From [Collinsella] massiliensis (GTDB lineage Bacteria; Actinomycetota; Coriobacteriia; Coriobacteriales; Coriobacteriaceae), in contig CAPI01000094.1 of assembly GCA_000333815.1 (NCBI GenBank), positions 1 through 43,292 of the forward strand: a DNA stretch of 43,292 nt, in the 5' to 3' direction. This document shows positions 32,559-40,972 of the stretch, piece by piece; position 1 is the stretch's first letter, and each line of letters starts with the position of its first letter. The notes beneath the pieces are model-generated. The model did no database searches, was not told the origin of the DNA, and worked only from the letters and a program-made list of their open reading frames with translations. The translations under genes and the position numbers were made by a program.

Positions 32559-33869
32559 ATGGCAAAAGGAGACGGAAGCATTACGGAGGTAAAGAAGCCC
32601 GACGGAACCAGCTACGCCCCCAAGCACTGGAAGGTCCGCATCGACCTCGGTACGAACCCTATCACCGGCAAGCGCGACGTGGTCTCAAGAAACATCAAGG
32701 GAACCAAGTCCGACGCCTGCAAGCTGCGCGACCAACTCAAGGCAGACCTCGAGAACGGTCTCTCGGCCAACGCCGACAAGATGACCTTCGCCGAGTTCGC
32801 GGAGCAGTGGCAGCAAGCTCGCGAGACGGCGGCGGAGATCAGCAAGACGCGCTTGCGCCGGGAGCGCACCATCATCGAGGACATGTGCTCCTACATCGGA
32901 GCCATCAGGCTTCGCGACATCACTGCCCAGACCATCGAGGGGCTCTACATGAAGATGCGCTGGGACAAGACGGAGGAGAAGGGCAAGTGCAGCGGCACCA
33001 CCATGAACATGATCCACAAGCTGCTCAAGCAGATCCTCTCGCGTGCCGTGGACTACGACCTCATCCTGCGCAACCCCGCCGAGAAGGTCAAGGCGCCGCG
33101 ATGCGACACACCGGACCGCCGCTCCCTCACCACCGCTGAGGCACGTCAGCTGCTCGCGACCATCGACGAGGCAGAGTACGAGGCGTATGCGTCCCGCGAC
33201 GCCATCGAGGAACGGCAGGAGAAGCGCGGCGACACCTCGGAGCGGAGCTACCTGCGAGGCCTGTCCAGCATCGGCAACGTCATGGCGGCACGCATCGGCC
33301 TCGCAACCGGTATGCGACGCGGAGAGGTCCTGGGCCTCACGTGGGGCCATATCAGCTTCGCACGGGGAACCATCCGCGTCACCCAGTCGGTCACGACCTA
33401 CGGTGAGGTGAAGGAGCCCAAGACCGAGGCGGGGAAGCGCGTCATCGCCGTGGACGAGAAGACCATCGAGCACCTGAGGCGGTGGAAGCAGTTCCAGCGA
33501 GAAGAGCTCGCCATTCTGTCGCTCGAACAGACGAGGGACACACCCGTCTGCTGCAACGACAAAGGCGGCCTCATCGCCCCGACGAACTTCTCGCGCTGGT
33601 GGCGGTCCTTCACGAAGGCCCACGGTTTCGAGGGCCTGAAGTTCCATGAGCTCAGGCACACCCAGGCAACGCAGCTCGTCGCCGGCGGCATGGACATGAA
33701 GACCGTCCAGCACCGGCTCGGCCACGCCTCGGCAACCCTGACGATGAACCTCTACGCCCACGCGCTGCCCGAGAACGACGCCCAGGCGGCTCAGCTCATC
33801 GGCAGCCTGTTCTCCGAAACGCCGAACGAGCAGGCAAGGCAGGAAGGAGCTCTCAGGGTCGCGGTCTAA
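32559..33869 (+). CDS. int: Tyrosine integrase
   Basis: 436 residues from the ATG at 32559, with AAGGAGG 8 nt upstream; a GTG at 32550 is less likely because it overlaps that site. N-terminal arm-binding domain (VRIDLGTNPITGKRDVVSRNIKGTKSDA), core-binding domain (TFAEFAEQWQQ...), then the catalytic domain with Arg253 (TGMRRGE), His363 and Arg366 (HELRHTQAT), His389 (LGHAS) and Tyr399 (LYAHAL). All catalytic residues are present, so it should be active. Lies 124 bp from attR, and is transcribed towards the tRNA gene. Confidence 0.92.
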   Translation: MAKGDGSITEVKKPDGTSYAPKHWKVRIDLGTNPITGKRDVVSRNIKGTKSDACKLRDQLKADLENGLSANADKMTFAEFAEQWQQARETAAEISKTRLRRERTIIEDMCSYIGAIRLRDITAQTIEGLYMKMRWDKTEEKGKCSGTTMNMIHKLLKQILSRAVDYDLILRNPAEKVKAPRCDTPDRRSLTTAEARQLLATIDEAEYEAYASRDAIEERQEKRGDTSERSYLRGLSSIGNVMAARIGLATGMRRGEVLGLTWGHISFARGTIRVTQSVTTYGEVKEPKTEAGKRVIAVDEKTIEHLRRWKQFQREELAILSLEQTRDTPVCCNDKGGLIAPTNFSRWWRSFTKAHGFEGLKFHELRHTQATQLVAGGMDMKTVQHRLGHASATLTMNLYAHALPENDAQAAQLIGSLFSETPNEQARQEGALRVAV

Positions 33870-33885
33870 GGCGATTGCGCCCCGG

Positions 33886-33923
33886 ATTGTGTCCCAGTCC
33901 CCGTTGTGTCCAGATTGTGTCCC
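33886..33923 (+). promoter_or_regulatory. Candidate integrase arm-binding sites, right end
   Basis: ATTGTGTCCC (33886-33895), TTGTGTCC (33904-33911) and ATTGTGTCCC (33914-33923), three same-strand copies between the integrase stop and attR. They match the pair at 3194-3214 near attL. Confidence 0.5.
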
Positions 33924-33993
33924 ACGAAGGAGGAGCGATGAGGCTTCAAAAGAAAACAGGCCAGAGGACGCATCCCCTGACCTGCGGTCTTGT

Positions 33994-34040
33994 TGGTAGC
34001 CCGTACCAGATTCGAACTGGTGATCTCCGCCTTGAGAGGG
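33994..34040. repeat. Right attachment site (attR)
   Basis: 47 bp identical to 3031-3077. Forms the 3' part of the intact tRNA-Glu from the anticodon loop to CCA, so insertion restored the host gene. Confidence 0.9.
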
Positions 34041-34070
34041 CGGCGTCCTAAACCGCTAGACGAACGGGCC
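33994..34070 (-). tRNA. tRNA-Glu (anticodon CTC)
   Basis: 77 nt with encoded CCA. The acceptor stem pairs GGCCCGT with ACGGGCT (one G-T at the first pair). The anticodon arm CCGCC-CTCTCAA-GGCGG places CTC in the decoding position. The T arm is ACCAG-TTCGAAT-CTGGT. It is the target of the element; a hairpin with a T-run that would have ended its transcript is now 31 kb away at 2995-3022. Confidence 0.93.
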
Positions 34071-34192
34071 ATATGTTCCGAGGCGCTCGGCCTCGTGCGG
34101 ACATTGATAATACGGGAACATGCTCCGCCGTGCAAGCCCCTACCCAAGATTCTGCGAAGTTGTGGCCATCTCGTGAAGCCACCCTCGCACCA

Positions 34193-34223
34193 ATGTAAAA
34201 ATACCCCTGGGGTAATTTTACAT
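34193..34223. terminator. Bidirectional terminator after the DUF1846 gene
   Basis: Near-perfect 15-bp palindrome: ATGTAAAAATACCCC (34193-34207) against the facing arm to 34223, one mismatch. It begins at the DUF1846 stop codon. A/T ends on both sides would give U-tracts in either direction. Confidence 0.75.
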
Positions 34224-35704
34224 CAGCGGTGGTAGAAGGTGTGGCGCTCGAACTTGGGCTCGCAGCACACGTTGATGCCGAGCCGCTTGAGCAGCGCCTC
34301 GTCCGTGGCGGAGATGATCACCGAGAAGAACGCGTCGCAGCCCCGCAGAAGCGGCAGCCCCTCGAGCACGCGCGCGGCCACCTCGCTCGAGGCCGACGTG
34401 ATCGAGAGCGCGATGAGCGTCTCGTCCGGATGCAGGCGCGGGTTATGGCTCCCGAGCTGCGAGGTCTTGAGACGGCTAATGGGCTCGATGGCCTCGTTGC
34501 TGATGACCTCGAGCTCTATGTCCACGCCCGTCACGCACTTGAGCGCGTTCATGAGCAGCGAGCTCGCCGCGCCGAGGCGCTCGGAGGTCTTGCCCGTTAC
34601 CACGGAGCCGTCCGGCAGCACCATCGCGCCCACGGGCGCACCCGTCATCTCCTCCTTGAGGAGCGCCGCCGAGCGCGCCGGCGAGAAGTCCTTCGTCACG
34701 CCCGCGCGCTTCATGATGAGCTTGAGCTTGTCGACCTGCTCCTGCCCCATGCCGGTGCGCTTCACCTGCAGCGCGGCGGTGAAGTAGCGGCGCACGATCT
34801 CCATCTTCGCCGCGTCGCGGCACGCCTCATCGTCGGTGATGGCGAAGCCGACCATGTTGACGCCCATGTCCGTGGGGCTCTGGTAGGGGCTCTCACCCAG
34901 GATCTTCTCCATGAGCGCGCGCACCACGGGGAATGCCTCGACGTCGCGGTTGTAGTTCACCGTGGTCTCGCCATAGGCGTCAAGGTGGAACGAGTCGATG
35001 ATGTTCGAGTCGTCGAGGTCGACGGTAGCCGCCTCGTAGGCGATGTTCACGGGATGGTTGAGCGGCAGGTTCCACACGGGAAACGTCTCGAACTTGGCAT
35101 AGCCCGCGGCGACACCGCGCCGGTGCTCGTGGTAGACCTGCGAGAGGCAGGTGGCGAGCTTGCCCGAACCGGGGCCGGGCGCCGTCACGACCACGAGCGG
35201 GCGCTTGGTCTCGACGAACTCGTTGCGGCCATAGCCCTCCTCGGACACGATGAGGTCGATGTCGTGCGGATAGCCCTCGATGGGGTAATGCAGCTTGCAG
35301 GTGATGCCGAGCATGGAGAGGCGGCGACGGAAGACGTCGGCGGCGGGCTGGCCAGCGTACTGCGTGAGCACGACGGCGGCGACGGGCAGCCCGTTGCTGC
35401 TGAAGATGTCGGCCAGGCGCAGCACGTCCTCGTCATAGGTGATGCCGAGGTCGCCGCGCGCCTTGTTCTTCTCGATGTCGTTGGCGTTGATGGCGATGAT
35501 GACCTCGACGTCCTCCGACAGGCTCTTGAGCATGCGGAACTTCACCGAGGGCTCGAAGCCGGGGAGCACGCGGCTCGCGTGGTAGTCGTCGAAGAGCTTG
35601 CCGCCGAACTCCAGGTAGAGCTTTCCGCCGAACTGCTCGATGCGCTCCTTGATGCGCGCTGCCTGCAGCTCGATGTACGTCTCGTTGTCAAACCCCTGTC
35701 GCAT
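34223..35704 (-). CDS. DUF1846 domain protein
   Basis: 493 residues, full family length. MRQGFDNETYIELQAARIKERIEQFGGKLYLEFGGKLFDDYHASRVLPGF at the start is the hallmark of DUF1846. Later LVVVTAPGPGSGKLATCLSQVYHE looks like a P-loop, followed by NLPLNHPVNIAYEAATVDLDDSN. The role is not established; the family is common in anaerobic Firmicutes and Actinobacteria. GAGAGGAG precedes the ATG. Its leader could fold so that this site is covered (see 35714-35883). Confidence 0.85.
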   Translation of the reverse strand: MRQGFDNETYIELQAARIKERIEQFGGKLYLEFGGKLFDDYHASRVLPGFEPSVKFRMLKSLSEDVEVIIAINANDIEKNKARGDLGITYDEDVLRLADIFSSNGLPVAAVVLTQYAGQPAADVFRRRLSMLGITCKLHYPIEGYPHDIDLIVSEEGYGRNEFVETKRPLVVVTAPGPGSGKLATCLSQVYHEHRRGVAAGYAKFETFPVWNLPLNHPVNIAYEAATVDLDDSNIIDSFHLDAYGETTVNYNRDVEAFPVVRALMEKILGESPYQSPTDMGVNMVGFAITDDEACRDAAKMEIVRRYFTAALQVKRTGMGQEQVDKLKLIMKRAGVTKDFSPARSAALLKEEMTGAPVGAMVLPDGSVVTGKTSERLGAASSLLMNALKCVTGVDIELEVISNEAIEPISRLKTSQLGSHNPRLHPDETLIALSITSASSEVAARVLEGLPLLRGCDAFFSVIISATDEALLKRLGINVCCEPKFERHTFYHR

Positions 35705-35713
35705 GGGACGGCT

Positions 35714-35883
35714 CCTCTCTGATGTCCGAACCCGTTAAGTATACAGGAGCCCCGAGGATGAGGGGGCGGGCTCCACACTTCTCGCTTGTCCTCGGCGCGG
35801 GCGCCTGCGGAATCGCTCGAAGTATGGAGCCCGCCCCCTCATCCTCGGGCGACCGTTACCCTATCGGTCGGACATCAGAGAGG
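35714..35883 (-). promoter_or_regulatory. DUF1846 leader with 15-bp helix covering the ribosome-binding site
   Basis: CCTCTCTGATGTCCG (35714-35728) is the exact reverse complement of 35869-35883. On the minus transcript the arm next to the gene contains most of AGAGAGGAG, the ribosome-binding site of the DUF1846 gene. Between the arms lie a 6-bp hairpin (35850-35870) and foldback 1. A TATACT box at 35742-35737 could instead start transcription after the outer arm, which would leave the site free. Confidence 0.5.
35751..35849. repeat. Foldback repeat 1, variable arms around a conserved core
   Basis: 31-bp inverted arms 35751-35781 and 35819-35849 with one mismatch. The 37-nt loop, read on the minus strand, runs GAGCGATTCCGCAGGCGC ... 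CGCCGAGGACAAGCGA. The same loop occurs in foldback 2 on the plus strand. Confidence 0.85.
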
Positions 35884-35963
35884 GAGACCGGAAACTAATA
35901 GTTGAAGTGCACGGGTGACCGGGTTTCAAGCCCGACTCTTCCTGCGCTGCGTGTTTGTAGCGC

Positions 35964-36075
35964 CGGCCCCGCCCCGATCCCCGGCGCCGCCCTTGCTTTC
36001 GAGCGATTCCGCAGGCGCTATGCGCCGAGGACAAGCGAGAAAGCAAGGGCGGGGCCGGGGCTCGGGGCGGGGCCG
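35964..36075. repeat. Foldback repeat 2, same core with unrelated arms
   Basis: 37-bp inverted arms 35964-36000 and 36039-36075, two mismatches. The 38-nt loop (36001-36038) is the reverse complement of the loop of foldback 1 except for 3-4 central bases; it contains its own GGCGC/GCGCC stem. The arms share no homology with those of foldback 1. The 553-bp stretch 35705-36257 has no gene; it holds these two foldbacks, the leader helix and the hairpins at 36094 and 36191. Confidence 0.85.
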
Positions 36076-36093
36076 ACAGGAGCATAAAACTTC

Positions 36094-36124
36094 GCCCCCT
36101 CCCGTGCACGGTGCGGGAGGGGGC
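36094..36124 (-). terminator. Terminator of the arc operon
   Basis: GCCCCCTCCCG (36094-36104) pairs perfectly with CGGGAGGGGGC (36114-36124), 9-nt loop. On the minus strand it is followed by GAAGTTTTATG. Lies 134 bp past the carrier gene. Confidence 0.65.
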
Positions 36125-36190
36125 AGAAAGGTAGGGTCTCACCGGTCGCTCGCGCAGGGCGCGCACCGGCTCGACGTCAATTGGATCCAA

Positions 36191-36219
36191 CGCGGGCGGC
36201 GGAGACAATACCGCCCGCG
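36191..36219. repeat. 9-bp GC hairpin after the carrier gene
   Basis: CGCGGGCGG (36191-36199) and CCGCCCGCG (36211-36219), perfect, 11-nt loop, no T-run. It may protect the 3' end of the arc mRNA or assist the stronger terminator 70 bp further on. Confidence 0.5.
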
Positions 36220-36257
36220 GGATCGGCGGCTAGCGGGAAGAGGAGAGAACAGACCCG

Positions 36258-37835
36258 CTAGAACATCATGAGCGCAGCGGTCACGATGACGATCGAGACG
36301 ATGGAGAGCACCACCACGATCTTGACCGCGAACTTGAGCCACGTCGTCCACTCGATGCGAGCGAGGGCGAGGCCGCCCATGATGGCGCCGGACGTCGGGG
36401 TGAAGAGGTTCACCACGCCGATGGCGCTCGAGAAGATCATGACCATGACCTCAGGCGAGAAGCCGAGCTGGGCGGCAAGCGGTCCCATGATGGGCATGGA
36501 GACGGTCGCCATACCGGAGGTCGAGGGGATGAGGAACGAGAGGCCGAAGTAGATGATCCACGCAAACGGCGCGAAGAGCAGGCCGGACACACCGGACAGC
36601 GCGGAGGCCGCAGCGTTGAGCACGTACTGATCGAGGCCCGTGGAAGCCATGAGCACCGAGATGGCGCGCGAGAGCGCGATGACGAGCACGACGCTCATCA
36701 TGTCCGCGGCGCCGGAGATGAAGGTGTTCACGATGTCCTTCTCGGACAGGCCGCCCACGATGCCGATGACGATGGCCATGACGAGGAACCAGGTGGAAGC
36801 CTCATCGAAGTACCACTGGCCGATGGGCAGGCCCGTGATGACGGCGGACCAAGCCTGCGAGGTCTCGACCTCGGTCTCGGCGATGCCCTCGACGGAGCCC
36901 TCGACCTCGGTCACGGCGCCGTTGAGCTCGTCGTAGGCACCGACGAGGTCATCGGTGGTGACAGGGGTCTCGACGATCTCGAAGGACTGGCCGGCGTCGA
37001 AGAAGTCCGCGACGCTCTGGCTCAGGTCGGCGATCGGGATGAAGCCGGCGATCATGACGACGAACGTGAAGGCGAAGATCACGAGCACGCCCTTCTGGCG
37101 GCCGGTGAGGGTGACCTTCTTGGAGGCCTCGGCGGCGGCGGCGCCGTGCGCCTCCTCGGCGTTCTTCTGCTCTTGGAGCGACATGAACGTGGAGCCCTTG
37201 TCGGCCTTGACCTTCTTGGCGTAGTTCATCACGAAGACGATGGCGACCGCGGTGGTCGCGATCCACAGCACCGCGCCGAGACCGATGATGATGGTCTGGT
37301 TGGCCTCGATGCCCACGCCGCGGAGCGCGTCGACGGCGGCGCCGACGGCGAACGGGTTCACCGTGGAGCCCAGGCAGCCGCAGCCAGCGCCCAGAAGGAC
37401 GACGGCGGCGCCGGTGAGCGCGTCGAAGCCGGCGGCCATCATCGTGGCGGCGAGCAGCGCGTAGAACGGGACCGTCTCCTCGCACATGCCGTAGGTGGTG
37501 CCACCGAGCGAGAAGATGAACATGAGCACGGGGATGATCCACAGCTCACGGCCCTTGAGCTTCTGCACGAGGACGGCGATGCCGTTATCGAGGGCGCCGG
37601 TCTTGGTCATCATGCCCAAGAAGCCGCCCAGGATCATCACGAACAGGCAGACCGGCAGCGCGTCCGCGAAGCCCTTGACGGGGGCGGTGAAGAAGTCGCT
37701 GAACCGGGCAGGGGTCACCTCGCCGGGCGCGAAGCCGGCGACGATGACGGTGATGATCGCAACGAGAGCAAGCAGGATAAGAAGAATGGTGAAGGAAGAT
37801 AGCATGCCGCGCTTCTTCTTGGCAGCTTCAGCCAT
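36258..37835 (-). CDS. YfcC/DcuC-type carrier, probable arginine/ornithine antiporter
   Basis: 525 residues with about 12 hydrophobic segments, beginning FTILLILLALVAIITVIVAGF. Family marks: VCLFVMILGGFLGMMTKTGALDNGI, FSLGGTTYGMCEETVPFY, LGAGCGCLGSTVNPF and LSFLIPSTSGMATVSMPIMGP, near-repeated halves typical of the YfcC branch of C4-dicarboxylate anaerobic carriers. In Gram-positive arc operons this family takes the role of ArcD, exchanging arginine for ornithine. The position behind arcA and arcB supports that; substrate specificity is inference. An acidic stretch at about 300-340 lies in a loop. Confidence 0.8.
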   Translation of the reverse strand: MAEAAKKKRGMLSSFTILLILLALVAIITVIVAGFAPGEVTPARFSDFFTAPVKGFADALPVCLFVMILGGFLGMMTKTGALDNGIAVLVQKLKGRELWIIPVLMFIFSLGGTTYGMCEETVPFYALLAATMMAAGFDALTGAAVVLLGAGCGCLGSTVNPFAVGAAVDALRGVGIEANQTIIIGLGAVLWIATTAVAIVFVMNYAKKVKADKGSTFMSLQEQKNAEEAHGAAAAEASKKVTLTGRQKGVLVIFAFTFVVMIAGFIPIADLSQSVADFFDAGQSFEIVETPVTTDDLVGAYDELNGAVTEVEGSVEGIAETEVETSQAWSAVITGLPIGQWYFDEASTWFLVMAIVIGIVGGLSEKDIVNTFISGAADMMSVVLVIALSRAISVLMASTGLDQYVLNAAASALSGVSGLLFAPFAWIIYFGLSFLIPSTSGMATVSMPIMGPLAAQLGFSPEVMVMIFSSAIGVVNLFTPTSGAIMGGLALARIEWTTWLKFAVKIVVVLSIVSIVIVTAALMMF

Positions 37836-37921
37836 ACCTTCTACCCCCTTTCTGGAACGTGGTCTTATTCCCTAAGCCACGCCACCGACCGTGCGACAGG
37901 GGCGCAGCAAACCCCAGGAAC

Positions 37922-37948
37922 CGCCCGGGGAAAGGAGACACCCGGGCG
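37922..37948 (-). terminator. Hairpin between arcB and the carrier gene
   Basis: CGCCCGGG (37922-37929) and CCCGGGCG (37941-37948), 8 bp, in the 131-bp gap. No strong T-run. Probably a partial terminator or processing site that lowers carrier expression relative to the enzymes. Confidence 0.45.
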
Positions 37949-37966
37949 ATTCCCAACAGGCAAGTG

Positions 37967-38962
37967 TTACTTCAGGGTCGCGTACATGACGGCCTTGATG
38001 GTGTGCATGCGGTTCTCGGCCTCGTCGAAGACCTTGGACTGCGGGCCCTCGAACACCTCGTCGGTGACCTCCATCTCGGTGACGCCGAACTTCTTGGCGA
38101 TGTCGGCGCCGATGGTGGTGTTGGTGTCGTGGAAGCTGGGCAGGCAGTGCAGGAAGATGGCCGACGGATCGGCGAGGTTCATGAGCTCCTGGGTGACGCG
38201 GTAGGGCTCGAGCTGCTGGATGCGCTCGGTCCAGACCTCATCGGGCTCGCCCATGGAGACCCACACGTCGGTGTAGATGACGTGGGCGCCGGTGCACGCC
38301 TCCTTGGGATCCTCGGTGAGGGTGATGGTGCAGCCGTTCGCCTTGGCGATGGGCTCGCAGGCATCGATGACGTCGCTCGCGGGCATGCACTCCTTCGGGC
38401 CGCAGGCCACGAAGTTCATGCCGAGCTTGGCGCACACGACCATGAGGGAGCGCGCGACGTTGTTCTTGGCATCGCCCATGAAGACGAGGGTCTTGCCCTT
38501 GATGTCGTAGTTGAAGTTCTCCTGGACGGTCAGGATGTCGGCGAGCATCTGGGTGGGATGCCAGAGGTCGGTGAGGCCGTTCCACACCGGCACGCCGGAC
38601 TTGGCGGCGAGCTCCTCGACGTCCTCCTGGGCGAAGCCGCGGAACTCGATGCCGTCATACATGCGGCCGAGCACGCGGGCGGTGTCCTCGATGGACTCCT
38701 TCTTGCCCATCTGCGAGCTGCCGGGATCGAGGTAGGTCACGCCCATGCCCAGGTCCATGGCGCCGACCTCGAAGGCGCAGCGGGTGCGCGTGGAGGTCTT
38801 CTGGAAGAGCAGGACGATGTTCTTGCCCTCGAGGTAGCGGTGCGGGGTGCCCGTGCGCTTGAGGTCCTTGAAGTTCTTGGCGAGCGCGAGCATGTACTCG
38901 ATCTCCTCGGTCGAGAAGTCGAGGAGGCGCAGGAAGCTGCGGCCGGAGAGGTTGACACCCAT
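37967..38962 (-). CDS. arcB: Ornithine carbamoyltransferase, catabolic
   Basis: 331 residues. Splits citrulline with phosphate to carbamoyl phosphate and ornithine in the arginine deiminase pathway. Carbamoyl-phosphate loop STRTR at 57-61, then [32 protein letters not shown] and the Cys loop [10 protein letters not shown], all canonical. The site between arcA and the carrier, with no biosynthetic arg genes, argues for the catabolic role. Cytoplasmic, normally trimer or dodecamer. An A/G-rich site (AAAGGAAC) precedes the ATG. Confidence 0.93.
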   Translation of the reverse strand: MGVNLSGRSFLRLLDFSTEEIEYMLALAKNFKDLKRTGTPHRYLEGKNIVLLFQKTSTRTRCAFEVGAMDLGMGVTYLDPGSSQMGKKESIEDTARVLGRMYDGIEFRGFAQEDVEELAAKSGVPVWNGLTDLWHPTQMLADILTVQENFNYDIKGKTLVFMGDAKNNVARSLMVVCAKLGMNFVACGPKECMPASDVIDACEPIAKANGCTITLTEDPKEACTGAHVIYTDVWVSMGEPDEVWTERIQQLEPYRVTQELMNLADPSAIFLHCLPSFHDTNTTIGADIAKKFGVTEMEVTDEVFEGPQSKVFDEAENRMHTIKAVMYATLK

Positions 38963-38994
38963 CTTTGGTTCCTTTCGTTAGATTCCGTGCAATT

Positions 38995-39068
38995 CAGGGG
39001 AACGCTTCGTTCCCCTGAGCGTCGATGACGCCCTACCTAGGGCGGCGCCCCGCGATCGAGGCGCCGCC
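38995..39068 (-). terminator. Two hairpins between arcA and arcB
   Basis: GGCGGCGCC (39041-39049) with GGCGCCGCC (39060-39068), then CAGGGGAACG (38995-39004) with CGTTCCCCTG (39008-39017). Both stems are perfect, neither is followed by a long T-run. In the 122-bp gap they could attenuate or set processing points so that arcA is made in excess. Confidence 0.5.
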
Positions 39069-39084
39069 GAAGTCACAAAAGATA

Positions 39085-40326
39085 TTAGAGATCCTCGCGC
39101 CAGAACGGCATGCTCATGCAGCGCGGGCCGCCACGGCCACGGGAGAGCTCGGCCGAAGGCACGACGAGCAGCTCCATGCCCTCCTTGTAGAGGACGTCGT
39201 TGGTGACGTTGTTGCGCTGGTACACGCAGATCTTGCCCGGGGCGACGGCGAGGGTGTTCGAGCCGTCGTTCCACTGCTCGCGCGCGGCCGCGATGGGATC
39301 GCCGCCACCGCAGGGGATGAGCTTCACAGCGTCGATGCCGAGCGCGGAAGCGAGCACGTGCTCGAGCGTGTCGGTCGTCTCGGTGATCTCGACCTCACCG
39401 GGGTTCTTGCCCGGGGTGAGCTTGTAGACCTTGAGCGTGCCCATGATCGCGGGATGGATCGTGAACTTATCGACATCGATCTGCGTGAAGACCGTATCGA
39501 GGTGCATGAAGGCACGGGACACGGGGATGTCGAACGCGAGGATGGTGTCGATCTTGGAATCGGAGTTCCAGAACATGTTCTGGGCCATGACGTCGATGGC
39601 GGCAGCCTGCGTGCGCTGCGAGATGCCCACGGCGATGGTGTGCTCGTTGATGTTGAGCACGTCGCCGCCCTCGGTGTGGAAGGAGGAGTCGCGACGGTAG
39701 TACAGCGACACGTCCTTGTAATCCGGGTGGTACTTGAAGATGTACTTGCCGTACAGGGTCTCGCGGTTACGGGTGACCGAGAACATGCGGTTCAGGTTCA
39801 CGCCGGTGCCCACCACCGCGAACGGGTCGCGGGTGAAGTAGAGGTTGGGCATGGGGTCGACGATGAGGTCGGACTCGGACTCCGTGTTCACGAGGGAGTC
39901 GAGCGTCACCGAGCTCGTGTGCGGCATCTCGACCTCGGCCTTGGTGATGCCGGCCATGGTCTTCTTGACGTACTCGAGGTTGTCGGTGATGGAGTCGAGG
40001 AGCTCCTTCACGGCAGCAGGAGCCATCTTGCCCTTGATGCCGGCCTCCTCGAGCCACTGCTCCTGGAACTCGGCACGGGCCTCGGGCACCGCGTCGAAGG
40101 CCTCGGCGACCAGCTTCTCGAGGTAGAGCACCTCGACACCCTGCTCGCGCAGGATCTCGGCGAAGCGATCGTGCTCCTCCTGAGCCACCTGGAGGAACGG
40201 AACGTCGTCGAAGAGAAGACGCTCGAGCTCATCCGGCGGAAGGTTGAGGAGCTCATCGCCCGGGCGATGCAGGCAGACCTTCTTCAGCTGCCCGATCTCG
40301 CTCGTTACGTGCAAGCCTTTCGTCAT
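39085..40326 (-). CDS. arcA: Arginine deiminase
   Basis: 413 residues. Hydrolyses arginine to citrulline and ammonia; first gene of the operon, giving ATP by way of carbamoyl phosphate and raising pH. Family marks: VTSEIGQLKKVCLHRPGDEL at the start, NLYFTRDPFAVVG, FHTEGGDVLNIN and the catalytic end GRGGPRCMSMPFWRE with Cys403. AGGAGG-like AAAGGTAGGAGG lies before the ATG. Transcribed from the promoter at 40419-40446. All key residues are present. Confidence 0.95.
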   Translation of the reverse strand: MTKGLHVTSEIGQLKKVCLHRPGDELLNLPPDELERLLFDDVPFLQVAQEEHDRFAEILREQGVEVLYLEKLVAEAFDAVPEARAEFQEQWLEEAGIKGKMAPAAVKELLDSITDNLEYVKKTMAGITKAEVEMPHTSSVTLDSLVNTESESDLIVDPMPNLYFTRDPFAVVGTGVNLNRMFSVTRNRETLYGKYIFKYHPDYKDVSLYYRRDSSFHTEGGDVLNINEHTIAVGISQRTQAAAIDVMAQNMFWNSDSKIDTILAFDIPVSRAFMHLDTVFTQIDVDKFTIHPAIMGTLKVYKLTPGKNPGEVEITETTDTLEHVLASALGIDAVKLIPCGGGDPIAAAREQWNDGSNTLAVAPGKICVYQRNNVTNDVLYKEGMELLVVPSAELSRGRGGPRCMSMPFWREDL

Positions 40327-40418
40327 GTCCTCCTACCTTTCTTCAATCTTGGCCTCCGCCGCGCGGGCGGGCGGCCGCTTACCACGTGCATGGGGGCGCG
40401 GGCTGCGCCTCGTCTATA

Positions 40419-40446
40419 GTTATATCCAATTTTCCCTTTTGTGCAA
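40419..40446 (-). promoter_or_regulatory. Promoter of the arc operon
   Basis: On the minus strand TTGCAC (40446-40441) and TATAAC (40424-40419) are 16 bp apart, about 93 bp before the arcA ATG, inside an AT-rich stretch. Good match to the housekeeping consensus. Confidence 0.6.
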
Positions 40447-40458
40447 TCTTGTTCCGCC

Positions 40459-40488
40459 AACGGTATAAAAGTCGAGGGGAACGGTATA
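40459..40488 (-). promoter_or_regulatory. Tandem AACGGTATA sites upstream of the arc promoter
   Basis: AACGGTATA at 40459-40467 and 40480-40488, exactly 21 bp (two helical turns) apart and directly upstream of the -35. GTTCC (40451-40455) and GGAAC (40477-40481) also form an inverted pair. Spacing suits two bound activator or ArgR-like subunits on one face of the DNA. Confidence 0.45.
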
Positions 40489-40972
40489 TCTTGAAATAAA
40501 TCATAGGATGCACTGTCGCACGATAAAGTGATTTACGTGCGAAAACGTATTGACACCCTCGGGCACACCGCAAAATACGGTGGATATTATCGTGAGTAAT
40601 TTGAATATTATTACCAATCATATGAGCCTATGAAGTTGTTCTATGTCGTCCTATCCATGCGTTGTTTTATGCGATTTAGGCGATAATTTATCCAATTATG
40701 CAACCATTCACGGAAACAACCGCGCCGTTCATCCGCGCGCGGGACCGAAACGCGGGGCGGCGCGCCCGGCTGCGCGGGCGGATAGGAAGCCCGATTCATG
40801 CACGGAACCGCATCCCGGCACCTCGCCTCCCCACACGCCCCGCTCGGGCACGAGCGGCGGCCGCGCCCGGTCGAGACGCCCGCCCCTACCGCGCTGCCCG
40901 CGCCCTGCCGCGGCACCCGAACGTAAGCGCTCGATAAAGCTTTCGAAATGATATGGTCGCGCCTACCGCGCA

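Larger units (their letters stand above)
3031..34040. mobile_element. 31-kb phage-derived integrative element in tRNA-Glu(CTC)
   Basis: Bounded by identical 47-bp repeats at 3031-3077 and 33994-34040; the right copy is the 3' part of a complete tRNA-Glu and the left copy is a truncated tRNA 3' end. A tyrosine integrase lies 124 bp inside the right end. Between them are primase/ATPase, terminase, portal, scaffold, capsid, connector and tail-tip genes plus defence cargo. Tape measure, tail tube, head protease, holin and endolysin genes are not recognisable. It is therefore either a capsid-forming satellite that borrows a tail tube and lysis from a helper, or a prophage that has lost these functions. 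Confidence 0.85.

Noticed and set aside
40720-40951. Plus-strand ORF of about 100 residues upstream of ppk
   Set aside because: Arg/Ala/Pro-rich, no ribosome-binding site, lies in a divergent control region.
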